A stretch of DNA of 59,163 bases from positions 1 through 59,163 of the forward strand of contig JABLWX010000025.1 in the NCBI GenBank assembly GCA_013178315.1, read 5' to 3'. Made by a program: the position numbers and the translations under genes. The notes below the pieces were generated by a model. The model searched no databases. It saw only the letters and a program-made list of their open reading frames with translations, and was not told the DNA's origin. Source of the stretch: Candidatus Aminicenantota bacterium (lineage in GTDB: Bacteria > Acidobacteriota > Aminicenantia > Aminicenantales > Saccharicenantaceae). Positions 1-8,373 of this stretch are shown one piece after another. Position 1 is the stretch's first letter. Each line of letters begins with the position of its first letter.

Positions 1-1
1 G

Positions 2-1984
2 GCCCGGGAACCTGAATTCAAGGTCAGGGAGATTATCTCCTGTCCTCCGGATTCTGTTGCCCTGCCGGAGGTTATAGTCAAATTTGCCCTGGAACTCTCC
101 GAACGAAGCCTGACCGCTCCCGGGCTGTTGCTGGAGATGGCCGAGCCCCCGGCCGCCAGGGAAAAGCCCCGGCTCAGGTTGACCATAACCGAAAAGGGGT
201 TAAAGGAGCTGGTTTCCGGCCGGCTCAAGGGCCGCCGGGGCCAGATATTGAGCCTGCTGGCCGAGCGCCAGTTAAGCCCGGTTTACATCAAAAGAAAGCT
301 CAAGCTTCGGGAGATCAATTCCTACCTGAAAAGCCTGGGGCAGGAGGGCCTGCTGGAAATCAGGGAAAAGGCTACCAGGAAGAAGCCAGCCCGGCCGGTT
401 GGTGCCGATAATTCCCGCCAGCTGGTGCTGCCGGTGCGGCCGGAAGGCCTGCCCGAGGCCGGCCAGCCCCTGCTCGAAGCGCTGGAGGCCGGCCGGGGTG
501 GAACGTTTCTGCTGACCGGAAGCCTGGACAGGAGGCTGCGCTTCCTCGAGAAAATCATGGATTATTCGGCCGGACATTACGGGTTCGCCATTTTCCTTGT
601 ACCTGACATCCAGCGGCTGGAAAAATTGAGACCGCTGGAAAAGGCCTTCGGCAGCCGGGCAGCTTTCTGGCACAGCCAGCTTCCGGATAAAGTCAGGAAC
701 AATGCCTGGAACCAGTTGGTCTCAGGCCGGTCCAGGATAATCTTCGGGACCAGGTCGGCCCTGTTTCTACCGGTGCAGCCCTTATCATTGGTGGTCGTTG
801 ATGAAGAACATGACGACCTTTATTACCAGTCAGATGGACCTTCGTTCGATGCCCGGGAAGCAGCCGAGGTCAGGGCCGGGCTGGAAAAAAGCCTGCTGAT
901 TTTCAGTTCAGCCTGCCCGAGGGTCAGCCAGTACCACCGTCACCGCCAGTCGGGGACACTGATCGACCTGGGCGGAGCTGGAGTACAACCCCGGGTCAGT
1001 TTTTACCAGAAGGATATAGCCAGGCTGTTGAAAAAGGAACTGCGGGAAGAAATCTCCCCCTGCCTTGAGGCTGGTGGCCGCATTTTTTTCCTGGTCAACC
1101 GGAAGGGATATGCCGGGTACCTGTTCTGCCCGGGTTGCGGTTATGTCGCCCGCTGTCCCCGTTGCCGGATTGCCCTTAACCTGCAGAAAAAAGATGGGGA
1201 ACTGAGCTGTGGCTACTGCGGCCTGGAAACCCAGTCTCCGGAAGAATGCCCGGTTTGCCACCAGAAACTCAGGCCCGGGCGGATCCGCGGCAGCCAGTAT
1301 TTGAAAGAGCAATTACAGGTTACCTTCCCCGGCCAGCCGGCGGAGGTCCTGGAAGAGGGTGCCGGAGAAAAGGCTGCCGAAAAAAGCCTGAAGAGAATAG
1401 TTTCCGGGAAAAGCCGGCTGGTGGTCGGCACCGAGTATGCCCTGCGCCGGCTGCCGTCGAATCATTTCTCGTTTCTGGTTCTGGTCAACCCGGAGACCAG
1501 CCTGAACCGGCCTGATTTCACGGCAGCAGAAAAGACGGTGGCCCTGGCCCGGGCCAGCCTGGAGTTGCTCAGGGCTGGAGAAGGCTCCACGGTGGCAGCG
1601 GTAACTGCCGGGCCCCCGCCCGAAACGATTGTCCAGGCCCTGTCCGGGGATTATCCTGGTTTCTTCGAGCGGGAAATTGATTACCGCCGACTGCTGAACT
1701 ACCCGCCGTTCAGTTTCCTGGTCGAGGTTGGACTGGACAGCCGGTCGCTGCGGGGGGCTGGACGTTCCTCCCGGCTGCTTCTGGAACAGCTTGGCAGAGA
1801 TTTCCCCGGCCTGGAACTCCTGGGACCTAAAGTCTCGAGGAAAGCCTGGCGGAAGGAGCAGCGAGAAGTGAGGTTGATGGTCAGACTGTCTGCGGAAACC
1901 GAGATCGAAGAACTTCTCTCTTACCTGAAGAAATTCCGGATGGAAAAACCCTCCACCCGGCTCTGGGTTCGAGTCTGGCGATAA
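2..1984 (+). CDS. priA: PriA-like primosomal protein N', 5'-truncated by window edge, degenerate helicase motifs
   Basis: The frame is open to the left edge and the residues before the first ATG (at 128) resemble the end of the PriA DNA-binding domain, so the true start lies outside the window. PriA normally reloads the replisome at stalled forks using a 3'-5' helicase. The zinc region is intact: four CxxC pairs between about 1128 and 1260 (CPGC, CPRC, CGYC, CPVC). The DEEHD box is present near 803. However, the Walker A position reads TGSLDRRL instead of TGSGKT, the motif V region reads GTEYALRRL instead of GTQMxxKG, and the QVAGRAGR arginine motif is missing. I infer a protein that kept PriA architecture but probably lost ATPase activity, comparable to the actinobacterial PriA proteins described as lacking detectable helicase motifs. 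Identity is firm; loss of activity is inference. Confidence 0.9.
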   Translation, partial: AREPEFKVREIISCPPDSVALPEVIVKFALELSERSLTAPGLLLEMAEPPAAREKPRLRLTITEKGLKELVSGRLKGRRGQILSLLAERQLSPVYIKRKLKLREINSYLKSLGQEGLLEIREKATRKKPARPVGADNSRQLVLPVRPEGLPEAGQPLLEALEAGRGGTFLLTGSLDRRLRFLEKIMDYSAGHYGFAIFLVPDIQRLEKLRPLEKAFGSRAAFWHSQLPDKVRNNAWNQLVSGRSRIIFGTRSALFLPVQPLSLVVVDEEHDDLYYQSDGPSFDAREAAEVRAGLEKSLLIFSSACPRVSQYHRHRQSGTLIDLGGAGVQPRVSFYQKDIARLLKKELREEISPCLEAGGRIFFLVNRKGYAGYLFCPGCGYVARCPRCRIALNLQKKDGELSCGYCGLETQSPEECPVCHQKLRPGRIRGSQYLKEQLQVTFPGQPAEVLEEGAGEKAAEKSLKRIVSGKSRLVVGTEYALRRLPSNHFSFLVLVNPETSLNRPDFTAAEKTVALARASLELLRAGEGSTVAAVTAGPPPETIVQALSGDYPGFFEREIDYRRLLNYPPFSFLVEVGLDSRSLRGAGRSSRLLLEQLGRDFPGLELLGPKVSRKAWRKEQREVRLMVRLSAETEIEELLSYLKKFRMEKPSTRLWVRVWR

Positions 1985-2016
1985 GCTCGGCCGAGCCCGC
2001 TCCCGATTAAACCCTT

Positions 2017-2595
2017 CTACTGCTGGTCAACATAATCGGCGAAGCGAACAGTTATCTGGCCGGTCTGCTTTACCTGCCGGTTTCTCAGGTCATGACCGAT
2101 TAACTCAATCCTGGCGGTGCATTCGAGCACACCCGTTCCCAGAGTGCTCAGGGGCGGCTGGGTCTTGGCCACGTCACGGACGATCAGCAAGGGAATGCTG
2201 ACCGAGGAACCCACGGGTACCAGGGTGGACATGGTGCCCTCAAAATGGTAGGGGACATCCGTTCCTTCGCCGGTGGCTCCGTCGCTTCTGATGTAGGTCA
2301 CTATGTAGTTCGTAATCATGACATCGCTGTACTGAGAAACGCCCATTATCGGGTTGGGGTCCAGGGTGGCCGCCCGCACGGTCAGGTTCACAAAATCGGA
2401 ATAGACCATGCCGTTGGTGATGATATCCGAGAAGACCACGGTGGAATCATTGCCCTGGGTGTCCTTGCCGATTATGCTTTCTATGATCAGAAAGCTCCCG
2501 GAGTTGGTTGCCCTTTCCACCGGGTTGCAGGAAAAAAGAATCAGGGCCAGCACCAGGACCGATATTATCTTAAGGCCGGAGATGATTTTCTTCAT
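2017..2595 (-). CDS. hypothetical lipoprotein at the end of the pil operon
   Basis: This 192-residue protein starts with a basic n-region, a hydrophobic stretch and a lipobox ending FSC at about residue 23, so it is predicted to be a lipoprotein. The mature part is rich in beta-prone residues and Ser/Thr. I do not recognise a family; it shows none of the TPR repeats expected of a PilF/PilW-type pilotin. It lies 19 bases after pilQ in the same direction with a GGAG-type ribosome site (ggagaaggaagcc before the ATG), so it is probably co-transcribed. A role with the secretin, for instance as a pilotin or accessory lipoprotein, is inferred from position only. Confidence 0.75.
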   Translation of the reverse strand: MKKIISGLKIISVLVLALILFSCNPVERATNSGSFLIIESIIGKDTQGNDSTVVFSDIITNGMVYSDFVNLTVRAATLDPNPIMGVSQYSDVMITNYIVTYIRSDGATGEGTDVPYHFEGTMSTLVPVGSSVSIPLLIVRDVAKTQPPLSTLGTGVLECTARIELIGHDLRNRQVKQTGQITVRFADYVDQQ

Positions 2596-2614
2596 GGCTT
2601 CCTTCTCCTCTCGC

Positions 2615-4903
2615 TTATTTGATTATCCTTGGAGTTATAAATATCAGCAGTTCCCTGTTCTGCTTGGTCCGGGCAAAGGACCTGAACAGAGTTCCCAGGA
2701 CAGGGATACTGTGCAGGTAAGGAACGCGTTCTCTGGTGATTGAATCTTCCGTCCGGTAGATTCCACCAATGACCGTGGTGCCACCGTCGGGGACCATGAC
2801 CGTGGTCTTGGCGCTCTGGGTGGTGATGGGCGGGATGCCGTTGACCAGGTTGGCGAAATCGGCCGCGTTGTTCTGAATTTCAATGTTCATTATGATGGTG
2901 CCCTCGGCCGTGATCTGGGGAGTGGCCCGCAGTTCCAGGGCGGCATTGACGTACCTGGTGGTAACGGTGAAGTTGGCCACGGTCTGGACGGGAATCTGGC
3001 GGCCCTGAACGATTTCGGCAGCCTGGTTGTTCTGGGTGGTTACCTTGGGAGAAGATATGATGCGGCCGTTACCTGAGGTCTCCAGGGCGGACAGGGCCAC
3101 GTCCAGCCTGAAGGTATCGAGCACGTTGGCAAAGGAGAAGCCCACGGCGGTGTTAAAGGCCGGGGCCGGCAGGTTGATGGCATAACCACCCAGCGGACCG
3201 CCGATGCCCTTGGTCACTATACCCTGAGGGATCATGGCTCCATCGGCCAGGATCTTGTTGGGGAAGGAAATGGCGGTCTGGTTGCCGTAGAAGGGATCGA
3301 TCACACCCTTGTAGCCCCACTGGATGCCCAGGTTCCGGATGAAGGTGGAGGTGGCCTCGACGATTCTGGCTTCTATTGAAACCTGGGGAGTGGGTGTATC
3401 CAGGACAGAGATTAACTTGTCCAGCAGCTCCATCCTGTCCCTGACCTCGCTGATGATCAGGGTGTTGGTCCTTTCGTCGATGACTATTTCCCCGCTCTTG
3501 GACAACCGGCTCTTGAGCAGGCTCTGAACGTCCCTGGCCTTGGAATAGGACAGGGTTACGGTCTTAACCTGGACGGGGCCGGCCAGTTCCTTGCTTTCTT
3601 TAAGCCTCCTTAAATCCTCGTCTTCCCGGGACAGGGTGCTCATGGGGGCGATGCGCAGCACGTTGCCTTCAATGACCTTGCCCATCCTGTTCTGGCGCAG
3701 GACGATTTCCAGGGCCTGGTCCCAGGGAACTTCCTGCAGGTTGCAGGTCACGTTGCCCCGGACCTCGGGGTCGAAAATCACGTTCAGGCCGGCAAAGTCG
3801 GCCAGGAAGAGCACCACGTCGCGCAGGTCGGCGTCCTTGAACTTCAGGCTGATCAGCTCTCCCGAATATTTATCTTCAGCGGCCTGGAGGACCCGGGGTT
3901 TGAACTGGTCTTTTTCCTGGGCCTGGGGTTTGGCCGCCTTGGGCTCTGGTTCTGGCTTGCTTTCAGCAGGTGCCGGCTCGGTTTTTACCGGCTGCATTTC
4001 GGTCTTTTCCTCAACTTTTATGGCCGGCTTCTTGTTGCTCTGGTCTTCCGAAGCGGGCATGGCGTTGGCCAGGGCTGTCTTGACCGGCTCGGTCTTTCTG
4101 ACCGGTTCGGCCGGCTTCTCAGCCACTACCACCGCCTCGGGCGAATAGAAGGAAATCTGGAGACCTCGGGGCGTGGAATCGAGAGAATACCAGCCGGCAT
4201 CCTTCAGGTCAAAAACCAGCCTGGTGATGGGACAGGGGTCGCCAGCCTTGAACTGGGCCACCCTGACCTTTTCCACGTTGGCCCGGCCCACCTGGTAGGA
4301 CTGGCTGGACCTGGGGAAGTTGGTGTTGAGCAGGTCCACCACCAGCCGGCTGGGGTTTTCGAGGGCAAAGGTCTGCAGGGGGGCTTCACCGGTCAGGTTG
4401 ATCAAGAAGCTGACCTTGTCGGCTTCGCTCTTCACATTAAGGTCGGCGAAACTGACCTGGTTTTCTGGCCGGATCAGGGCAGTCATGGCCGGGTCGATCT
4501 GGTAGGAGGAGGCCCTCAGGAATTCGTTAAATTCCAGGATGGTCTGGCCGTCTTCAACCAGCAGGCGGAAGGGGACTTTATCCTTTAACTGGATCTGGAT
4601 TCTGAGGTTTTCTCCGAGCGGTTCCACCTTGATGTTCCTGACCAGGCGGCTGGCCGGTTCCATGGTGGCCGGCAGCTCAACCGGCCTGGCCTTGGCCAGT
4701 TCCATCGACAGCACCGGGGGAGTTTCAGAAACGTAGCTCAGCCCCTTAACCTGGATTGGGCTATCGGCTTTAAGGATGACCCTGGTTGAGAGCAAGCCTG
4801 GCTTGACCTCAATCTTGCTCAGCTCGGCAGCCTGGACCAGGAAAGCCGAGACCAGGATTAAATTTATCGCTGCCAGAATAAGCCAACAAACTTTCCTTTT
4901 CAT
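2615..4903 (-). CDS. pilQ: type IV pilus secretin PilQ
   Basis: PilQ forms the outer-membrane gated pore through which the type IV pilus passes. After a signal peptide come two AMIN-like beta regions (roughly residues 25-95 and 140-250), a Pro/Glu/Lys-rich linker (about 260-340), a secretin/TonB N-terminal (STN) domain, a secretin N-domain, and the C-terminal secretin domain with VPDGGTTVIGG and VPYLHSIPVLG. At 762 residues it is a normal length for PilQ. The start at 4903 is preferred over an ATG-less extension to 4936 because GGAGGAG sits seven bases upstream, inside the end of pilP, and the residues after it form the signal peptide. It begins one base after the pilP stop. Confidence 0.96.
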   Translation of the reverse strand: MKRKVCWLILAAINLILVSAFLVQAAELSKIEVKPGLLSTRVILKADSPIQVKGLSYVSETPPVLSMELAKARPVELPATMEPASRLVRNIKVEPLGENLRIQIQLKDKVPFRLLVEDGQTILEFNEFLRASSYQIDPAMTALIRPENQVSFADLNVKSEADKVSFLINLTGEAPLQTFALENPSRLVVDLLNTNFPRSSQSYQVGRANVEKVRVAQFKAGDPCPITRLVFDLKDAGWYSLDSTPRGLQISFYSPEAVVVAEKPAEPVRKTEPVKTALANAMPASEDQSNKKPAIKVEEKTEMQPVKTEPAPAESKPEPEPKAAKPQAQEKDQFKPRVLQAAEDKYSGELISLKFKDADLRDVVLFLADFAGLNVIFDPEVRGNVTCNLQEVPWDQALEIVLRQNRMGKVIEGNVLRIAPMSTLSREDEDLRRLKESKELAGPVQVKTVTLSYSKARDVQSLLKSRLSKSGEIVIDERTNTLIISEVRDRMELLDKLISVLDTPTPQVSIEARIVEATSTFIRNLGIQWGYKGVIDPFYGNQTAISFPNKILADGAMIPQGIVTKGIGGPLGGYAINLPAPAFNTAVGFSFANVLDTFRLDVALSALETSGNGRIISSPKVTTQNNQAAEIVQGRQIPVQTVANFTVTTRYVNAALELRATPQITAEGTIIMNIEIQNNAADFANLVNGIPPITTQSAKTTVMVPDGGTTVIGGIYRTEDSITRERVPYLHSIPVLGTLFRSFARTKQNRELLIFITPRIIK

Positions 4904-4904
4904 G

Positions 4905-5399
4905 TTAACGCTCCTCCGGATTGATTTCTTTAACAACGTCCCTGGGCCTCATCAGTGGTATGCCCCTTTCGTGGGTCTTGCGGAAGACCACCTGCGATTC
5001 GCTGATGGAGTAGACATAACCGTCGGCCAGTCTATCTCCGATTTTCAGGAAGTAGGGGAATTCCTGAGGTCCAGAAACTATGGCCACGAAGCTCTTGGCT
5101 GTCTTGACGATGCCGACCAGGGTGGCATTTTCTATGGTCAATTGCCCTTCGGCCACCGTGGCTTTACCTCCGCTCTTGCCCTTGCCTATCAGGTCCTTGA
5201 ACGGGTCCCGACGCCCGCCCGGGTTATAGGAGGCACGGGGCGGAAGGGTGCTCAGGGCCTGCTGCGGGGAAATTATGGTTTCCTGTTGCTGTTCCTGTTG
5301 TTGCCCGGTTTGCTGAACTTCCTGGCCAAAAGCCGGAGTCAGCCAACCGGGTATTCCTGACATCAGTAAAACCAGGGCCAGAATGCTTATCTTTCTCAT
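4905..5399 (-). CDS. pilP: type IV pilus assembly protein PilP
   Basis: PilP is the inner-membrane-anchored periplasmic link between the PilN/PilO dimer and the secretin PilQ. This 164-residue protein has an N-terminal signal sequence, a Gln-rich low-complexity stretch (about residues 27-42) and a C-terminal beta domain with the PilP pattern of a repeated LVGIV strand, YFLKIGDRL and a closing VVFRKT strand. PilP is often a lipoprotein; here the signal sequence ends with an AFGQ-type cleavage site and no Cys is visible, so the lipid anchor seems absent. It is one base from pilO and one from pilQ. Confidence 0.93.
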   Translation of the reverse strand: MRKISILALVLLMSGIPGWLTPAFGQEVQQTGQQQEQQQETIISPQQALSTLPPRASYNPGGRRDPFKDLIGKGKSGGKATVAEGQLTIENATLVGIVKTAKSFVAIVSGPQEFPYFLKIGDRLADGYVYSISESQVVFRKTHERGIPLMRPRDVVKEINPEER

Positions 5400-5400
5400 G

Positions 5401-5985
5401 TTATTTCCTCGGCTGTTGCTGGCCGGCCGGAGTCTTGGCCGGTTGAGGCTGTTCTTCCAGAAAATAGTAGGTGGTGGTGACGAACTTGGCGCCTATGGTC
5501 AGTGCGTCTGTCTGGTTACTCAGGGCGCTGATGCTGAAGTTGTTGACGTTGAACAGCCTGGCGAAATTGCTCAGTTTATCGAAGAAAATCCCCAGGTTGT
5601 GGTAGGTGCCGGAGATCTCGATGTTGATCGGCCACTCGGCGTAAAATTCTTTTTTGATCTCACCCCTGGGCTGAAACTTCAGGACATTGAGCCGGGAATC
5701 GTAGGCCAGCTGCTGGATGCGCCTCAGGATTTCGGCTATTTCTTTCTGCTGGGGGATGATCTGCTCCAGGTCTTTGAGGGTGGCATTCAGCACCACCAGT
5801 TCCGCCTCGATCTTGTCCAGTTCTTTCTTTTTTTCCTTCAAGACCTGGACTTCTTTTTCCAGCTTTTCCCGCTGCTGCCGCAGGTCCTGGATCTGTTCGT
5901 TGCGGGGTTTGAAGTAGAAAAAGAAGGCCAGGGCGAAGATAACTACGGCCAGTATTAGGTATCCATACCAGGGCCAGTTTCTCAT
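5401..5985 (-). CDS. pilO: type IV pilus inner-membrane protein PilO
   Basis: PilO pairs with PilN in the inner-membrane alignment complex. The 194-residue protein has a short cytoplasmic start, one membrane segment at about residues 7-25, a long charged coiled coil (about 30-85, rich in Glu, Lys and Gln heptads) and a ferredoxin-like periplasmic domain. The C-terminus is Gln/Pro-rich. Gene order pilM-N-O-P-Q and spacing of one or two bases support the call more than sequence conservation does, since PilO diverges quickly. Confidence 0.93.
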   Translation of the reverse strand: MRNWPWYGYLILAVVIFALAFFFYFKPRNEQIQDLRQQREKLEKEVQVLKEKKKELDKIEAELVVLNATLKDLEQIIPQQKEIAEILRRIQQLAYDSRLNVLKFQPRGEIKKEFYAEWPINIEISGTYHNLGIFFDKLSNFARLFNVNNFSISALSNQTDALTIGAKFVTTTYYFLEEQPQPAKTPAGQQQPRK

Positions 5986-5987
5986 GG

Positions 5988-6620
5988 CTATCTCCTTCTC
6001 GTGGTCTGGGGAGTGGGTTTGGGCTTGGCCGGCTGCAGTTGCTCAACCTGGGGCTTCTTCACCGGGACGGTCATATCAAATTCCAGGTAGACCACCCCTC
6101 CCTGGGTTTTCTGGGTTGAGACGATCAGGTTGACCTGCCCGAAGGTCTCGCTGCGTTGCAGGTTGGTGATGAAATCGGCAATCAGGTTGTTAGAAATGGC
6201 TTCGCCCTTGATCTTCAGGGTTTGCCCGTCGAAGCTGGCATCTTTCAGCCAGACATAGTCAGGTATCCGGCGGTTGATTTCATCCATTATCCTGACGGCA
6301 ATGTCCTGGTTGGCTTTCAGCTGTCTGATCAGGTTGATCTTCATCTCCAGGTTGGCCTTCTGCAGCTTGACCTCTTCCAGCTTGGCCACCACGTACTGCA
6401 GCTGGTTCTTTTCCTGCTGGGCCTGGGCAATCAGCTGCTTCTCCTTCTGGATCTGCCAGTGCTGGTAAAAGTAGTAGCCGGCCAGGCTGACGAGCAGCAG
6501 CAGAAAGATGATGGTGCCGAGGCTGGCTCTTTTCCTTTCCTTCGCAACCTTAGGTAAACCTGGCTTTTCAGGTTCCCTGGCTTCCTTGGCTTCCGGTTTT
6601 AATAAGTTAATCCTGATCAT
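5988..6620 (-). CDS. pilN: type IV pilus inner-membrane protein PilN
   Basis: PilN binds the cytoplasmic ATPase-like PilM through its extreme N-terminus and pairs with PilO across the membrane. The protein begins MIRINLLKPEA, the conserved INLLP-type motif that inserts into PilM. A membrane segment follows at about residues 35-53, then a coiled coil (55-105) and a periplasmic ferredoxin-like domain. The C-terminus is rich in Pro, Gln and basic residues. Its 210-residue length is normal. It starts four bases after pilM ends. Confidence 0.95.
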   Translation of the reverse strand: MIRINLLKPEAKEAREPEKPGLPKVAKERKRASLGTIIFLLLLVSLAGYYFYQHWQIQKEKQLIAQAQQEKNQLQYVVAKLEEVKLQKANLEMKINLIRQLKANQDIAVRIMDEINRRIPDYVWLKDASFDGQTLKIKGEAISNNLIADFITNLQRSETFGQVNLIVSTQKTQGGVVYLEFDMTVPVKKPQVEQLQPAKPKPTPQTTRRR

Positions 6621-6623
6621 GGC

Positions 6624-7700
6624 TCATTTCTCTGCCTTTCTCGTTGAAAGTCCGACGGCCACCCCGAAGACAGGGGCCATTTCATTAAAATAGATGGATT
6701 CGAACTTCTTTTCGTCAAATTTTATCGACCTGAAGGGGTTGAGCAACTCGGTCTTGATCCGGAACTTCAGCTCGAAGGCGCTGACCATGTTGGGGATCAG
6801 GGCCAGGCCACCGCTCAGGAAAATCTGTTCGATGCGGCGTTCCCTCTTTTCCCCGGCCTCATAGAAGGAAAAGGTCTTTTCCATTTCATCCAGCAGGTCC
6901 CGGATGTTCATGGTCAGGACGGAGGCGAACTGGTCGGCATTGATGTTCTTACCCGGTATCCCTTTCAAGGCGGCCTCGGCCTCTTCGAAGGAGACGTTCA
7001 GTTCCTTGCGGATGTTCTCGGTGAAGAAGTATCCGCCCAGCGACAGGTCCCGGAACAGCTGGGGCACGCCGTGCTCCACGATCCCGACGTTGGTGATGTT
7101 GGCCCCCATGTTGATCAGGGCCACGGTTTTATCCTTGAAGATTTCCGGGTAGTTGACTTCGAAGGCGTTGATCAGGGAGAAGATGTCCACCTCGATGGCC
7201 ACCAGGTTCTTCCTGGCCACGCTGACGGCGTTGCTGTAGTTGGCGATTTTGTCCTTCTTGGCTGCCACCAGCAGGATGTCCACCGTACCCTCGGCGCCGC
7301 GGGGAGACCTGACCACGTGGTAATCAACGTTGGTTTCCTCGTAGTTGTAGGGGATGTTGTGCTTGGCCTCCCAGATGATGGACTCGGCCAGTTCCTGCTG
7401 GTCCATGGCCGGCAGGGAGATTTTCTTGATGATGACCGAGTTGCCGGAGATGGAGATGGCCACGTCGCGGGTGGCAATCTTGGCGTTCTCGAATAGCAGC
7501 TTGATGGTTTCGCTGACCGCGGTGGAATCGATGATGGTGCCTTCCACTATGGCGTCGTGGGGGAGTGGCTCGTAACCTATCTTCTGAACTTCGTAATGGG
7601 TGGTATCTCCCTTTTCCTTGATTTTTAATTCGACTGCCTTGACGGAATAGGACCCGATATCGAGTCCGACCACGCTCTTTTCCTTGGATAAACCCAACAT
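6624..7700 (-). CDS. pilM: type IV pilus assembly protein PilM (actin-like)
   Basis: PilM is a cytoplasmic actin/FtsA-fold protein that recruits PilN and couples the pilus motor to the envelope complex. The N-terminus carries the phosphate-1 loop VGLDIGSYSVKAVEL, the middle has the second domain with ALINMGANITNVGI, and LSGGLALIPN near residue 290 is the adenosine-binding loop. Length (358) is typical. An AGGCGGT sequence lies a few bases before the ATG. There is only an 11-base gap from coaD, so no separate promoter is apparent and transcription probably comes from in front of coaD. Confidence 0.96.
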   Translation of the reverse strand: MLGLSKEKSVVGLDIGSYSVKAVELKIKEKGDTTHYEVQKIGYEPLPHDAIVEGTIIDSTAVSETIKLLFENAKIATRDVAISISGNSVIIKKISLPAMDQQELAESIIWEAKHNIPYNYEETNVDYHVVRSPRGAEGTVDILLVAAKKDKIANYSNAVSVARKNLVAIEVDIFSLINAFEVNYPEIFKDKTVALINMGANITNVGIVEHGVPQLFRDLSLGGYFFTENIRKELNVSFEEAEAALKGIPGKNINADQFASVLTMNIRDLLDEMEKTFSFYEAGEKRERRIEQIFLSGGLALIPNMVSAFELKFRIKTELLNPFRSIKFDEKKFESIYFNEMAPVFGVAVGLSTRKAEK

Positions 7701-7711
7701 TTTTACCGCCT

Positions 7712-8224
7712 TTATTTATTGAGATTCTTAAATTTATTCTTAAGGGCCTCTTCCACCACCGGCGGAACCAGGTCCTTAACGCAGCCTCCCAGTTGAAAGA
7801 CTTCCTTGACCAGGTTGGAACTGAGGAATGAGTACTTCAGGCTGGGCATCATGAACAGGGTCTCAATTTCACTCCACAGCTTGCGGTTCATCAGGGCCAT
7901 CTGGAACTCGTACTCAAAGTCGGATATGGCTCTCAGCCCCCTGATGACGGCGTCAGCCTGGTTCTGGCGGGCGAATTCCACCAGCAGGCCGCCAAAGGTC
8001 TTGACCTCGACGGCACTGTCACCGGCAAACGTCTGCCTTATCAGTTCCACCCGTTCCTCCGCTGAAAACAGGGGCATTTTTTTGGGGTTGTCGAGCACAC
8101 CCACAATAATTTTGTCGAAAATCTTCTTCCCCCTTTGAATAATATCGACGTGTCCGTTGGTGATAGGGTCAAATGACCCTGGATAGATTGCCTTCTTCCC
8201 ATTAAGGAGTTCAGTTCCTTGCAT
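7712..8224 (-). CDS. coaD: phosphopantetheine adenylyltransferase
   Basis: CoaD joins ATP and 4'-phosphopantetheine to make dephospho-CoA in coenzyme A synthesis. The nucleotidyltransferase signature is present: GSFDPITNGH near the N-terminus, the RGLRAISDFEYE segment, and the FLSSNLVKEV segment near residue 137. Length (170) is normal with about eight extra N-terminal residues. The ATG at 8224 lies only a few bases from the expected transcript start, so the leader is very short. It is the first gene of a unit that continues into pilM. Confidence 0.96.
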   Translation of the reverse strand: MQGTELLNGKKAIYPGSFDPITNGHVDIIQRGKKIFDKIIVGVLDNPKKMPLFSAEERVELIRQTFAGDSAVEVKTFGGLLVEFARQNQADAVIRGLRAISDFEYEFQMALMNRKLWSEIETLFMMPSLKYSFLSSNLVKEVFQLGGCVKDLVPPVVEEALKNKFKNLNK

Positions 8225-8234
8225 GCTTGATTAT

Positions 8235-8263
8235 CAATTATCAAAAATGTTTCTCCGTGTCAA
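8235..8263 (-). promoter_or_regulatory. predicted sigma70 promoter for coaD-pilMNOPQ
   Basis: On the minus strand a perfect TTGACA (-35, 8258-8263) is followed after 17 bases by TAATTG (-10, 8235-8240). The predicted start would be within about 5-8 bases of the coaD ATG. It is the only good promoter visible before the seven-gene unit. Confidence 0.5.
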
Positions 8264-8373
8264 ATATTTTTTTCTCACAGTTAGTTTTGCCCTCTTCTAT
8301 CCTATCCCAGAGCTTAAAATAATGCCGGAACCGGTCAATCACCGCTTCTGGCTAATCCGGAGGTGATTTTTTA

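Noticed and set aside
1985..1996. 12-base palindrome GCTCGGCCGAGC after priA
   Set aside because: Short and GC-rich; likely chance, and no U-tract follows to make a terminator.
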